Part shown: positions 10,451-21,287 of the stretch, one piece after another | Numbering within the stretch: position 1 is the stretch's first letter | Layout of the letters: each line of letters begins with the position of its first letter | Source of the DNA: Euborellia annulipes | Lineage: Eukaryota > Arthropoda > Insecta > Dermaptera > Anisolabididae | Direction: 5' to 3' | Assembly: GCA_023213315.1 (NCBI GenBank) | Contig: JAKCPI010001839.1 | Location: 113,206 to 177,205 of the forward strand | DNA: 64,000 nucleotides | Position numbers and translations under genes: made by a program | The notes under the pieces: model-generated | What the model was told of the DNA's origin: nothing | The model's input: only the letters and a program-made list of their open reading frames with translations | The model's database searches: none

Positions 10451-12036
10451 TGGCTCGTTTTTTTCCAAATTTAATGTAGAAGAAGAGAAAAATATGAGAT
10501 TAAAGATATCTCTTAAAAATATAGCCGAAAATTGAAAGAAACTCCTCAAACAAACAAAAAATAAAAATTTCTTCCAATTTTAGAAAAAGTTTAAAGAACT
10601 TAAATAGAGGCTTTTCAGATCCAAACTGGGCTCGTTTTATAGGAAATTTAATGTAGGTTATAAAAAGTAAATCATATCTAAGAAATGGATTATCGTTTAA
10701 AAAATATGGCCATGAATATGAAAAAAATTATTAAAAAAAAATTTTGTATCACACTCCAAAAGTTGCACAGCTGCCAAACAATGGCTTAGAATAGTGCAAA
10801 GGGTCTCATTCTTTTTCCAAATTTAATGTAGAAAAATACAAAAATATGAGATTGAAGATATCTCTTATCATTCAAAAAATATAGCCAAAAATAAAAAAAA
10901 TTATCGGCTAAAAATGAGTTTTTTGAAATTTAAAAAAAGGGGGTATTACATTTTCATGATTTTGGATTTTTCTGTTTGTCAGCACATGGTACTGAATCAA
11001 ATAAAAAAAACCGCAAATGTCTAGCTTGTCTAAATACACAGATGTTTAAAAAACATCTCAAAAAATGAAAATTTTCATGTTATTTTTTTCACACTTGAAA
11101 ATTAAATAGAAGGGGTTAATGAAAAAAAAAAATGAAATTTACCTGACTAAAACTATAAGATGAGAGGATCATTTCGCAAAAAAAATATTGAAATTGGACT
11201 ATAAATACTGAAGCAATAAAATAATGAAAATTAACTGAAGACGCGGCAAAGTCATCAAAAATGAGGTTCTTTTTCCACGAATTATTTATATGTGTAAACA
11301 ACATTTTCAAAATTTAATGCAGATTATAGAATAATTCAGATATTGAAGATATCTTTAACCGTTTAGAAGATATGAGTGAAAAAGTGAAAAAATATTGTGA
11401 AATCTTTGAAAAAACATCGAAAAAAATGAGTTTTTCCGCTCTTAAAAAAAAGTGGTAAAACTTTTTTAAGATTTTGAATTTTTCTAGTTGGTTTTAGAGA
11501 ATTCTGAAACGAATGCAAAAAACCCCATATCTCTAGGTGGTCTAGAAGTACCTTAATCAAAAAACGTATTTTCAGCTTTATTATAATATAGAAATGGTTT
11601 GAGTAATCGATTAACCACAGTAGACCTTTTTTGTAGAGCGATTAATTCCCTACAAAAATATACGGTATGGTGCGAATGTTATAATATTAATTTTTCTACG
11701 AATTATAAAATTTACAAATAAAAAAGAAATTTTTGTTAAATTCTTCAAACTTTGACCTTCGATATCTTCTAAACGGTAAGAGTTATGAAAAAATTGTAAA
11801 ATTCCTTTTTTTTTGTAGAACGTTCAATTTTCTACAAAAAATGCGAATAGAAATTTTTGTAGGATCAAGTAATGGCGAGATAGGGATTTTGCCATATTGG
11901 ACTGAAGAAAAAATGGAAAACTGAGATGAGGAGGATCTTCCTATTAAGAGCTCATCTTTGGAGAGCATTTTTTAAAGGTGTCTAGGAACCAACTTTTCGG
12001 TGTCGGAAGTTAACCCCTAATATATATACATATATA
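10451..12036. repeat. Degenerate AT-rich repeat field
   Basis: No ORF of note. A loose motif recurs at about 10455, 10640, 10815, 11300 and 11755: AATTTAATGTAGAA, then GATATCT, then AAAAATATAGCC or a close variant. Spacing is irregular. Similar phrases lie at 7330-7400, 12230-12260 and 13250-13280. I cannot assign it to a transposon class. Confidence 0.45.
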
Positions 12037-12038
12037 TA

Positions 12039-12706
12039 CAGGGGTTAGACAAAATAATATGAACACCCGACATATAGACAATATATAATGTGTTGAGTCA
12101 CCATTTGCTTGTATAAATGTTTACAGGTTATTTTGGGATACTCTAGGATATCTATCCTAAGTTTTCGACCTCAAAGACCCTGTGCTGGGGGGGGGCAAAA
12201 ACCTCAAAGTTTTAGGACTTTTTTCAGTTTTTAATTTCTTTTGTATCTCCAAAACTAAGCATATTTCGTGCACCATAGTACAATACAAAGTATTAGAGCA
12301 TTAAATTTGTTAAAATTTGGTTGATAAAACGAAATTGTAGACCCAATATTAACCGAGATACGGCCGATAGAAGTTTTTGTTTTACATTTTGAGAAATTTT
12401 GTCTAACTTCGATCAGCCGTATCTCGGTTAATATTGGGTCTACATATTCGTTTTATCAACCATATTTTTGCAAATTTAATGCTCTACAACTTGGTATTGT
12501 ACTATGGTGCACAAAATAAACTTAGTTTACGAGATATAAGCAAAAACCTGAAAAAAGTTCAAAAATTTTAAGGTTTTTACTTCCCCCCCCCCCCCCCCAA
12601 GTTAGCACAGGGTCCTCGAGGTCGAAAACTTAGAATAGATCACCTAGAGTACCCCTAAATACCTGTAAAAATTTCTACAAGCACTATTAATAAATAAATT
12701 TTGTCT
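12039..12706. mobile_element. Foldback MITE, Tc1-like end
   Basis: Begins CAGGGGTTAGACAAAATAAT after a TA (12037-12038). The start resembles Tc1-group terminal repeats. The interior is a near-complete palindrome: about 12117-12395 pairs with 12405-12680, with TAACCGAGATACGG facing its complement at the centre. G and C runs sit at mirrored positions (near 12187 and 12583). The right tip is eroded. It is non-coding. Confidence 0.65.
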
Positions 12707-13829
12707 ATATGCACCGGCCTGATGGGGACTGAGACCCTGGCCGATTAATACGAAGTTTCGCTGAAAAATTGATTTTCATTCATTTTCATCAGACGTTTTC
12801 GTTTTTCTAAGACCGCCAATGTCAGTTTAATTTTCTATCTACTTCGAACATGTATCAAAATCGCCATTAAATTATTCGCTTTTTTTAACATTATATGTGG
12901 AATTTCTCCACGAAATTGAATGATAATCGCAGAACTGAGTATATCATGAAAAAGCTTACTACAAGAAGTTTTTATGAAATCTGGCAAACTCAGGCTTAAA
13001 AATTTTATTGGAAGAGAAAAATAAAAGTTCAAAATTTAGTGATTTAAAATTTTTTTAAATTTCGATCATTGAAACCGTATGAAAAATAGGTTTAGAAACT
13101 TTCGTCGCACGGTATTCTTGATGAAAATTTAATGAGCTTTACTACGGAGTCATTCCACGTCAAATCGATACACTTTTTAACCTCACCATCTCAGATTTCT
13201 ATCAAATTTGGATCATAGTTAGAGTCAATAGAGACTAAGAAAAAGCCCCAATTTCAACTTGATATCTCAACTCGTTTAAGAAATATGGCGTGTTAAAGTT
13301 GTCAAAAAAAATCGACCTAATCACATCTATTTAAATTGCTATAAAATCACTTAGAGATGAGATAAAGAGAAGAATGAGGTGTCATTTTACAGCTTTTTAG
13401 ATGCCCTATCCAATGATATTCAACACACCTAGGGCGGTAATAAAATTTTTTTTTAATTTCAAAATCAAAAATTTAAAGTAATTTTTCTCAAAAAAGTACC
13501 CCTTCGAAAATTTTGAAAAAATTCTAAAATAATCCTTATTTAAAGGATTAAAGATAAAATAAGTTTCATCATGGGATCATAATGGGTTCATATAGAAAAA
13601 TTAATTTAAAACAACCCTCCTTAGATTTTTGGCATAAAAGTGAAAAAATATCATTTTTTTTTTTCAAAAAGTACCCCTTCGAAAATTTTGAAAAAATTCT
13701 AAAATGGTCCTTGCCTCAAGGTTAAAAGATAATATAAGCCTCATCGAGGGATCATGATGGGATCATAGAGAAAATTAATTAAAACAAGCCTTGCGTTAGA
13801 TTTTTGTCATAATTGGGAAACATTACTCA
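12707..13829. repeat. AT-rich DNA with a 178-bp direct repeat
   Basis: AGTACCCCTTCGAAAATTTT occurs near 13493 and again near 13671, each followed by a similar stretch of about 130 bp. A GTCATTCCACGTCAAATCGA word at 13148 resembles the tips of the palindrome at 25118 and 29118. No gene is seen. Confidence 0.5.
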
Positions 13830-14290
13830 GGTTAACAGTGATTTTGGTACCGGGACTAGTTTGAGCTGATCTCTGAGTATATGTGTCGTCCTTTTTCCAA
13901 AAATGCCATCAGTTTTGCTCGAATAGCTCTAGTTTTAGATATATAGAGAATATAACGCTTTAATAGAAATTCTGCTCTAAAGCGGCTCTTATTTTGAGTT
14001 TTCTAGATTTTTTTATTGTGTTTCCTCTTAAAAATATACAGGTGGTAAGATACATAGAAATCTAAAGATTCAGCCCAATTGGTGGTGATTTTGTGGTGTA
14101 AAACACGGCTAAAAGTTAAAAAAAAATCGATTTTTCCAGTTTTTCTTAACTTTGGACAACCCTATAAATTTTTTAACATCCCTGAATGCAAAAAACTTAT
14201 TTGCACGATATTCTGTAATTCTTTAGCTTTCCAAAAATCATTCATTCCTGCAAATCAGTTAATTATTAACTAGAAAAATTGGTCCCTTTT
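13830..14290 (+). repeat. Dispersed repeat related to 33.5-34.9 kb
   Basis: Shares AAAAATGCCATCA, CTCTAGTTTTAGA, TTTTCTAGATTTTTTTA, AAAACACGGCTAAAAGTT and CATCCCTGAATG with 33550-33930, and in reverse order with 34340-34900. It is non-coding and of unknown class. Confidence 0.65.
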
Positions 14291-14826
14291 TTAAACAAAA
14301 CTAAATAGAATGCTAATATAAATTCAAATTTCGAAAAATATATATATACTCAATAGAAGAAAATATTTTTTATAATTATATTAAGCAAAAATTATTTATA
14401 CTAATTTCTAAATAATTTTATAAATTATTGTATTTATAACATTAATAGCAAAGACAAAATAAAATCTCTATAATGACCAGACAATTCATCAGTTTTTTTT
14501 TTTTTATTTATTTAAATGCCATTACAAATGAACTTCAACCTATTTTAAAACTTTATAATTATTTAATCTATTCAGAAGAAAAAAATAATTTATTATTTAT
14601 ATATATAATTTCTAACACTTTTTTTTGTTTCCTATTTCTTGCCTTTAATTCTATTTTTTGTAAAAATTCTTAAATTCTCATTGATTTTTGTATTGATATA
14701 TATTGATTTTTGTATATACAGTATATATTTGGTTAATTTGTATAAACTACATAGTTTCGGTCACCCCTTCTGGGTCTGTAAATTTCCATTTGAAGAAACT
14801 AGGAGAATGAATAACTGAAATATAAT
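14291..14826. other. AT-rich DNA
   Basis: No supported feature. Open frames here are low-complexity and AT-driven. Confidence 0.5.
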
Positions 14827-14881
14827 ATCAATATTGGAATGGAGTCAGCCAAGGAAAGAATAAAAACAACTTTTTTCTGTC

Positions 14882-14916
14882 GACGTTTCGAGCGCCAATC
14901 ACGCTCTTTCTCGGGA
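14882..14916 (-). ncRNA. Degenerate hammerhead-like motif
   Basis: On the minus strand, stem II GAGCG/CGCTC encloses TGATTGG and is followed by GAAACGTC, the usual 3' core of PLE hammerheads. The 5' core reads CCGAGAA rather than CUGANGA, so activity is doubtful. Confidence 0.45.
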
Positions 14917-14992
14917 CCTGTGGGCACAACAAAAATTTTATTAGATATTATTATGAACAAAACATTTTTTTGGAACCTCTACAAAGAACAGG

Positions 14993-15027
14993 TCTCGAAG
15001 AAGAGCGTGATTGGCGCTCGAAACGTC
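14993..15027 (+). ncRNA. Degenerate hammerhead-like motif
   Basis: Partner of 14882-14916 in the opposite orientation, with the same stem II and GAAACGTC. The 5' core reads TCTCGAAGA, off consensus. Confidence 0.45.
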
Positions 15028-15264
15028 GCACATAGGGGTATTTGACGTAAAAACCCGATCAAAATAGAAAAACTCAAAGTTTACCTAATGCCACCCAAAA
15101 TGGATGTTTCTTCATCCACTATAACCGGCTTATTGGAATCCAGCCCCTCCGACCCTTCTGGTTCGGCTATCTGGTCACAATGTCAGTCGGAAGTCAGTCA
15201 TTGTTTTAACTGCTTGCCTTGGTTTTAGGCGCTCTCATTTTCGTTACTCAGTTTTTTGTGCAAA

Positions 15265-15319
15265 ATGTCTTCATGCGGCGGTCAACAGAAAAAAAACGAC
15301 TTGAATGTGGAAATTGAAG
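15265..15319 (+). CDS. Gene-like first exon, left arm
   Basis: An ATG opens 18 codons (MSSCGGQQKKNDLNVEIE) and ends at a donor-like site, G followed by GTAAGC. TTACTCAGTTTTTTGTGC just upstream contains a TCAGT initiator-like word. The reverse-complement copy in the right arm (16098-16044) encodes the same 18 residues, differing by two synonymous changes, and also has a GT donor (GTATGC). A pyrimidine-rich acceptor ending TTATAG lies at 15634 and would join in frame. I do not recognise the protein. It may be a captured host exon or part of the element's own gene. Confidence 0.45.
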
Positions 15320-15634
15320 GTAAGCTCTCTATATTACAGTATATTTGATTAAGTTTGAACGTAATTATCACTGTTTTTTATAAATATCAAAAGTCGCTTT
15401 TTTGAACATTTTTTTAAAGAAAATTTCAGACAAATTAGTCTTTTTGTTTATGTGTCGCGGCTTGTCGCCTCAAACTTTTTATATGGGCATAAAGTTTAGT
15501 CTTTTAGGATGTAGAAACAAGAAAAACATTTCACCCCGACTCACCCCATATTTTTTTATTAGACTTTAAAGTGAACGAGGGAACAGAAATTCATTAAATC
15601 GATTTAGTATAATTTTAGTTTTCTTTTGTTATAG

Positions 15635-15795
15635 ATTCTTTGGGAAGAGTTAAAAAATTACCAGAATGGAGTTCTATGATATTTTGAAAGAGTTCAAAGG
15701 AAAAAAAAATAGAAGAAAAAATGAATTTGATGGAAGAAAGACTCATTCAACTAACTTCATGTCCTCCCGAAGAACGGAGTCCCTCGTTCACGTAA
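15635..15795 (+). pseudogene. Gene-like second exon with in-frame stop
   Basis: It starts after TTTCTTTTGTTATAG, a plausible acceptor. Spliced to 15319 the frame continues for 17 codons to a TGA at 15685-15687, then stays open for 35 more codons to a TAA at 15793-15795 with a charged, helix-like composition (runs of K and E). The open stretch after the TGA suggests a longer original product of about 70 residues. It lies in the single-copy loop of the palindrome, and its tail reaches into the right arm. Confidence 0.4.
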
Positions 15796-16043
15796 AAATA
15801 CTATAAGAAAATATAGGGTGAGATGGGGGGATATATTTTTCTTGTTTCTACATCCTAAAGGACTAAACTTTATGCCCAGATAAAAAGTTTGAGGCGACAA
15901 GCCGCGACACATAAACAAAAACACTAATTTGTCTGAAATTTTCTTTAAAAAAATGTTCAAAAAAAGCGACTTTTGATATTTATAAGAAACAGTGATAATT
16001 ACGTTTAAACTGAATCAAATATACTGTAATATAGAGAGCATAC

Positions 16044-16098
16044 CTTCAATTTCCACATTCAAGTCGTTTTTTTTCTGTTGACCACCACATGAAGACAT
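16044..16098 (-). CDS. Gene-like first exon, right arm
   Basis: Inverted duplicate of the 15265-15319 exon with the same 18-residue translation. The two differences seen are third-position changes (TGC to TGT, GGC to GGT). No downstream exon exists on this strand within the palindrome except the mirrored intron. Confidence 0.4.
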
Positions 16099-16210
16099 TT
16101 TGCACAAAAAACTGACTAACGAAAATGAGAGCGCCTAGAACCAAGACAAGCAGTTGACACAATGACTGGGTTCCGAGTGATGTTATGACCAGGTAGCCGA
16201 ACCGGAAGGG

Positions 16211-16484
16211 TTGGGGGGGTGTAAAGGGGGTAATAACCCCCCTCCACGAGATTTGAAAAAAAATACTTTTTTTCGAAAAAAATTTTATTTTTAATGTAAA
16301 ATTTTAAAAATTAATACTTAAAAATTTTATTTGTACGCGAATTTATATTCTTATATAAGGAAAATAATAAATAATTGGCCAGAATGCGCCTTTAAATTTT
16401 CCGAAATTAAGAAAAAATTGTGTTGTGCGACCAGTCACACCAGGTTACCCCCCCCCTCCCGAGAAACACCTCTGGATCCGTCCT
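16211..16484 (-). mobile_element. hAT MITE (GGCGGATCCAGAGG family), copy 1
   Basis: On the minus strand it begins near GACGGATCCAGAGGTGTTTC, with a G run and a GTGTGACTGGTCGCACAACA segment, and ends in a C run. Better copies lie at 39801-40061 and 31783-32028, and part of one at 28192-28360. It is inserted in the right arm of the palindrome. No clean TSD was resolved. Confidence 0.65.
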
Positions 16485-16635
16485 TGATTCCAATAAACCG
16501 GTTATAGTAGATAAAGAAGCATCAATTTTGAGTTTTTCTATTTTGATCGGGTTTTTACTTCAAATACTCCTATGTGCGTCGATAGAAAAAAGTTGTTTTT
16601 ATTCTTTCCTTGGCTGACTCCATTCCAATATTGAT

Positions 16636-17094
16636 AGTTAACACTCACAGCCAAAAAAAATTGAAATATAGTATTTTAAACAAATAAATCACAATTTATT
16701 AATGATAGGAACTATGAAACAAAATTCTTAAATTCATTATTATTAAGAATTCAAAAACTCATAAGGTTCTTCTTTGTGGAGGTTCCTTTCAATTTTTTAA
16801 GATTTTTTAAGAGATATTAGCTTATATAATTAAAAGAAAACTTATTTGTATAAATATTTCTTTATTTGTTCGAAACAATATACACCTCATTTTGGTTTCG
16901 GTTCAATTAGAAAATAAAATTCTATATATATAATAGCGGAGTGTCCGCCTGTCACTCTCTGTTTGACCAACTTCCCGTTGAAATTTTGAAACGAAATTTT
17001 GTAGTCTTATATAGGACTTTATGGAGAGTCCAGGAAAACTCGGGTCCCAAAATTCCTATAACTTTTTGAGCTTTAGCAATTAACAACACGGTTT
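16636..17094. other. AT-rich DNA with one small hairpin
   Basis: No ORF. At 16935-16947, GCGGAGTGTCCGC can fold as a hairpin beside an (AT)n run. Confidence 0.45.
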
Positions 17095-17243
17095 GATGAA
17101 GAACTCTTTTATAAATTTTATTTGGAAAAATATTAAATATCAATATAAATCGTTATCATAACAAAACAAAACATAACTCATATTCATGGCAACCATTGCC
17201 ACATTGAACACGCATAGACTCCGACCTCCACATACTCCCCTTC
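17095..17243 (-). mobile_element. Possible Gypsy 3' LTR remnant
   Basis: Downstream (on the minus strand) of the Gypsy pol there is a purine-rich tract (GGAAGGGGAG), then TATGTGGAGGTCGGAG and AT-rich sequence. That is the order expected for a polypurine tract and LTR. No second LTR exists in the window, so the limits are a guess. Confidence 0.35.
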
Positions 17244-18002
17244 CAGAATTCATCTTCTACATGGTGAGCCGAGTAGGAGAATGAACTAATCTTCCACTTC
17301 TTGTTCTTTTTTCAATCTTGGGAAGTTCAAATCTTACGCGTTTTGTTGGCAGCTTAGGATGATTATTCTATTATTATCTCCATCTCGCTTACGGAGTATC
17401 GATCTCGTTTTTGGCGAGCTTGCCGGCAATGCACGTTCATGTTCGCTAGACTCGGAGGTGTCTATATAAGCTGGCTTCACTCTATCTCTTGAAACTATCT
17501 TATTCTTACCCTTAATTTCAATCTCAAACGTTTTTTCATTTCGGCTAATCACCCTATGAGGTCCGCTATATGATGGGACTAAAGAACTTCTCACCGCATC
17601 ATCTCTAAGAAAAACATGAGAACATTTCGCTAATTCGGGATGCCTGTAAACAGGAGGATGTGAATGCCAAATTGGCTCGATCGGCCTCAGATCTGTCATT
17701 ATTCTTTTTAGCTTATCTGCATAACTCTCATGCGAAAACGAGAGAGGCATAGAGTTTGGTTCAAAAAACTGGCCCGGTAATCGCAAAGAAGACCCATACA
17801 CCAACTCTGCCGAGCTCACATTTAAATCTTCTTTGACAGCACTCCTCAGGCCCAATAATACTATACCTAACGAATTTGTCCAACGACTCCCCTCTGAAGT
17901 TAATCTACACCCTAACGCAGTTTTAAGAGATCGATGCCAACGCTCCACCATGCCATTAGATTGGGGGTGATATCCCGTAGTGTGCGAAACTCTAACCCCC
18001 AA
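17244..18002 (-). pseudogene. Gypsy integrase C-terminal half
   Basis: The translation starts in the catalytic core with HTTGYHPQSNGMVERWHRSL, which contains the catalytic Glu, and continues through the typical LVYG/LRLPG region. It ends in a 'YSGPHRVISRNEKTFEI' block that forms the C-terminal domain of many arthropod Gypsy integrases. The reading frame slips before its true end near 17340. A separate frame carries GRLVHSPTRLTM, a likely original C-terminus. Confidence 0.8.
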
Positions 18003-18432
18003 AAGTTTGGCTAACGTTCTGAAAAGATCAGATTCGAAGTTTCTTGCCTTGATCAGTTATGATGCGCTGAGGCACTCCAAACCTGCTGATCCAACTCTCT
18101 AAAAATGCCCCAGCAACAGTCTCAGCTGACTGATCCTCCAACGGTATCGCTTCAGGCCAGCGAGTGAAACGGTCAATACTGGTCAGAGGATACCTTTTTC
18201 CATTAGATAACGGTAGCGGACCTACGATGTCTAAATGAACGGTTAAAAATCTTTCGTCGGGCATCAGGATCTTATCAAGATGAGTCTTCTCATGACATTG
18301 TATTTTAGATGACTGACACTTAATACAAGTTCGTACAAAGCTTTTAATTTCTTTATTCATATTTGGCCAAACAAAACGTTGTTGGATTAATTTAGATGTT
18401 GCTTTCACCCCTGGATGAGTTAAACCATGCAA
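18003..18432 (-). pseudogene. Gypsy integrase N-terminal half
   Basis: It begins [11 protein letters not shown] and has the H-H-C-C zinc-binding pattern (HGLTHPG and CIKCQ), the first catalytic Asp in HLDIVGPLP, a second block [13 protein letters not shown] and the third, ITDQG. The frame breaks after ITDQG near 18010, which separates it from the C-terminal half. Confidence 0.8.
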
Positions 18433-19285
18433 GTGTGTACATACATATTGTTAAGTTTCTTAAGTTTTTCATCCCTTGCTTGACTTCTTGCCAGGTCCGT
18501 ACTGTAAGGCATGATTGCGTGAATAGAATCAATTCTCGATAGCGCGTCTGCAACAATATTTTCAGGACCCGAAACATGTCTAATATCGGTGGAATATTGC
18601 GATATAAAAGATAATTGTCTCGACTGTCTCGGTGATTCTCAGGTTTCTGACTAAACGCGTAAGTCAAAGGCTTGTGATCAGTGTAGCACCTGAATTGTCT
18701 GCCCTCCAGCATATGGCCAAAAAACTTTATCGAAGAATATAACGCCAATAATAAATATAATATAAATAATAATGAATAAATATGCTGAATAACGAACGCA
18801 TTTCTGGCGGTGTTAATTTTCGGGAAAAAAAACCTAAAGGTTGTAATTTTGAATTGACAATTTGTTGCAAAACCCCTCCAATCGCATAATCCGAAGCATC
18901 TGAGAAAACGGCTATATCAGAGTTCATCGCTGGGTGCGCTAGGAGAGTAGCATTACCGATCAAAGTCTTCATTCTCTCAAAGGCTGAGGTCATCTCCGGT
19001 GCCCACTCAATAGCTTCTTTGTCACTTTTGTTTTTTTCAATATTTAGAGAGATCAGAAAACGTGCGGCATTCGGTAAAAATCTCCTATAATAATTAAGCA
19101 TGCCCAAATATCGTCTTAATTGTTTGATTGTGTATGGCTTCGGGAAGTCTAAAATAGCCTTCACCTTAGGAGGATCAGGTCTGGTACCTTCTGCCGATAT
19201 TTCGTATTCAAGAAAAGATAATTTAGGCTGTGAGAATACACATTTAGATACATTTATGACTACCGTTTCGTGCCAGGCGACAACA
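18433..19285 (-). pseudogene. Gypsy RT end and RNase H, broken
   Basis: From 19285 downward: FSQPKLSFLEY, then the RT thumb/connection FPKPYTIKQLRRYLGMLNYY, then RNase H with the catalytic block FSDASDYAIGGVLQQ and later FRCYTDHKPLTYAF. An AT-rich microsatellite-like insertion at about 18735-18790 destroys the middle of RNase H. The RT palm is missing. The 5' edge abuts a T17-type run at 19286-19302. With 17244-18432 this is one decayed Gypsy copy on the minus strand. Confidence 0.8.
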
Positions 19286-19553
19286 CTTTTTTTTTTTTTT
19301 TTATTTATTTTGGCTGTTGGCTAGAAGCAATCCCCCATCCACTTTTTACAAGACTTTATATAAACACCAGAAAGGGGCAACAAAGAGGCGTGCGCCTAGG
19401 GCGGGAAAATTTGTCAAAAATCCCTTCGGTAAGAGAAAGTTGTGCACCGTGCTGGAGTTTTTGTGTCGAGATATATTTAGTTTCCTATAGCACCTTAGTT
19501 TCAAACTTGACCACGCAATTCATAGATGGCGCTGAGCTACGAATGCTTCCATC
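19286..19553. repeat. Poly-T tract and UUCG-hairpin repeat fragment
   Basis: The poly-T run (19286-19302) is followed by unassigned sequence. At 19425-19520 there is a partial inverted copy of the repeat at 1085-1435 (GGTAAGAGAAAGTTGTGCAC and GTCGAGATATATTTAG). Open frames here are not supported as genes. Confidence 0.55.
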
Positions 19554-19824
19554 AGGGGCGTAGCTAGACCTGCGGGGCCCCCGGTGCAAAATAAGAAAAT
19601 GAGGTCCCAGCGAAGTGTCCAACCGGGGGGTCTGGGGTCAAAATTTTACAAATAATGACCCTGAAATCACTGTTTGTACACCATTTTTAACCAAAAAATT
19701 AACACACTTCCCCACAATTTGTGGGTGTTCAACGAAGTTTGAGTTTGAGAGGAAAAGACTAATCTATGGTCCAATTTTGGATTGGTAGCCAATGGCCCAA
19801 AATTTATGTAGAGAAGGTGAAGGG
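19554..19824 (+). mobile_element. hAT-like element, left end only
   Basis: Begins CAGGGGCGTAGCTAGACC followed by GGGGCCCCCGGTGC. The right end and TSD were not found. Confidence 0.45.
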
Positions 19825-20477
19825 CAGTGGCGCACATCAGGAGAGTAGTGGGTAATAGGAGTGATATTTATTTAGTTCGTTTAAAATTAAAATTAATAAA
19901 GAACTGTAATCGTTTACAAATTTTATAATATGCTAAAATAAAACGGTACAATTTTGAAGACTTGTGTCAGAACACATTTCGCTTGTCATTGACCGAAGAG
20001 CCCCTCGGTTAGTGGGAAGCGTGCTGACCATTTGTACCGCGGGTTTGCATCCCGGCTCATGCGACAATTTATTTCAATTAGATCGGCTACCAATCCAATT
20101 GAAATCAATGGCCTTCGATGTCGAAAAAGATCTTAAATGAAATAAAAAAAAATAAAAAATAAAAAATTGTCCGAAAATCATTTAAACAATTGTATTGTCT
20201 AATTGGAATAATACCAAAATGATACGTCACTCTCGGTTAGTAGCCATCTTAAAAAAGTCTTTAGGGTCACCTTTTTAAGGAACCCCTAAACCGTGCAGAG
20301 AAATATATTTGAGCTAAAAAAAATTATACAGGGCCTATATCGTTAACTTACACGAAAACATGAGCAAGTCAAAAATTGATCAATTGTAAAAAAATTACCA
20401 AGTTTATTGAAATATCATGAATAATAATCATACCTAGGGTTACCATGATTTATTGAAGCCAGATCCGGACAGACTAC
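19825..20477 (+). mobile_element. MITE composite, copy without the 475-bp insertion
   Basis: Starts CAGTGGCGCACATCAGG and runs through sequence matching both 20978-21287 and 21771-21930. At about 20280 it shows the uninterrupted site (GGAACCCCTAAACCGTGCAG) where the other copy has the 21288-21762 element. A SINE is inserted at about 19999-20167. Confidence 0.65.
19999..20167 (+). mobile_element. Third tRNA-headed SINE
   Basis: The head has TCGGTTAGTGGGAAGCGTG (box A-like) and GCGGGTTTGCATCCCGG (box B-like). The tail is A-rich (AAAAAAATAAAAAATAAAAA-like). CCGAA occurs on both sides (about 19993 and 20171), a possible part of an imperfect TSD. Comparison with 21131-21170 shows the uninterrupted sequence. 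Confidence 0.6.
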
Positions 20478-20640
20478 CAGTGGCGGTCCCAGGATTTTGT
20501 CAAGGGGGGGCCCAAATTTTTTTTTTCATTTAAGCTCTTTTTTTCTGCAGCGAAGGCAATTAGGACCTATTCTATACATTTATTTCACCTGGATTGGTAG
20601 CCAATGGCCCAAAATTTATGATGTAGGGAAAGTAATGAAT
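20478..20640 (+). mobile_element. hAT-like MITE, second copy
   Basis: Starts CAGTGGCGGTCCCAGGATTT. Inverted partner of 4405-4553. Confidence 0.6.
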
Positions 20641-20641
20641 A

Positions 20642-20966
20642 TGGTGACTCAAAAAAGCGACTAATTTTTTTTCGATCTCGTATGACAATATTTTAGTTTA
20701 TCATATTTTAAGAGACCTCTCCAAAGATGAGCTCAAAAAAAATTTTTAAGGGTTGAAAATTTGAGAAACGTATTTTTTCTAGTCTATAAAATTTTACCAT
20801 AACGAGAAAAAAAATTAAAAAAAGAAAAAAGTCGATTTTTGACGAATTTGAAATTTGTAAAAATTTTGAGCTCATCTTTGGAGAAGTCTTTTAAAACATG
20901 ATAAAACCTATTTTCCTTTCATACGAGAATCGAAAAAAAAAAATTAGTCCGTTTTTTGTGCCACTC
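20642..20966. mobile_element. TA-flanked MITE, 325 bp
   Basis: The terminal repeats run from TGGTGACTCAAAAAAGCGAC to the complement ending GTGCCACTC, with TA on both sides (20640-20641, 20967-20968). Inner words CGATCTCGTATGA and TCATACGAGAATCG are mirrored. It is the empty version of the MITE at 3384-4086. Confidence 0.75.
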
Positions 20967-21287
20967 TAGTGAAAAGGCAGTGGCGCATACCAGAAGAGTA
21001 GTGGGTAATAGGGGTGATATTTATTTAGTTGCGAATTCAAATTAACATTAATAAAGAACTGTATTCGTTTGCAAATTTTATAATATGCTAGTCCGAAAAA
21101 AAAGGGTACAATTTTGAAGATTCGTGTCAGAACCTATTTCGCTGGTCTTTGTCCGAAGATAATTTAAGAAGGATGTAGAAGGATTGTATTGTTTAATTTG
21201 AACAATTCCAAAATGATCCGCCACTCTCGCTTAGTAGCCATCTTTAAAAAAAAGTCTTAAAACCCACCTTTTAAAGGAACCCCTATA

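Larger units (their letters stand above)
14827..16635. mobile_element. Large palindromic element with PLE-like ends
   Basis: Outer arms: ATATTGGAATGGAGTCAGCC at the left has its complement at the right. The inner arms 15060-15580 and 15785-16210 plus 16485-16600 are near-complementary. The left arm holds two inverted hammerhead-like motifs (14882-14916 minus, 14993-15027 plus). In the right arm the segment between them is exactly missing. A hAT fragment sits in the right arm at about 16211-16484. The loop (about 15582-15785) is single copy. The arms contain a gene-like exon, described separately. Confidence 0.75.

Noticed and set aside
15685..15687. In-frame TGA read as selenocysteine
   Set aside because: No supporting stem-loop or homologue is visible. 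An ordinary stop mutation is simpler.
16921..16950. Helitron end (small hairpin near an AT run)
   Set aside because: There is no CTRR after the hairpin and no matching 5' end.
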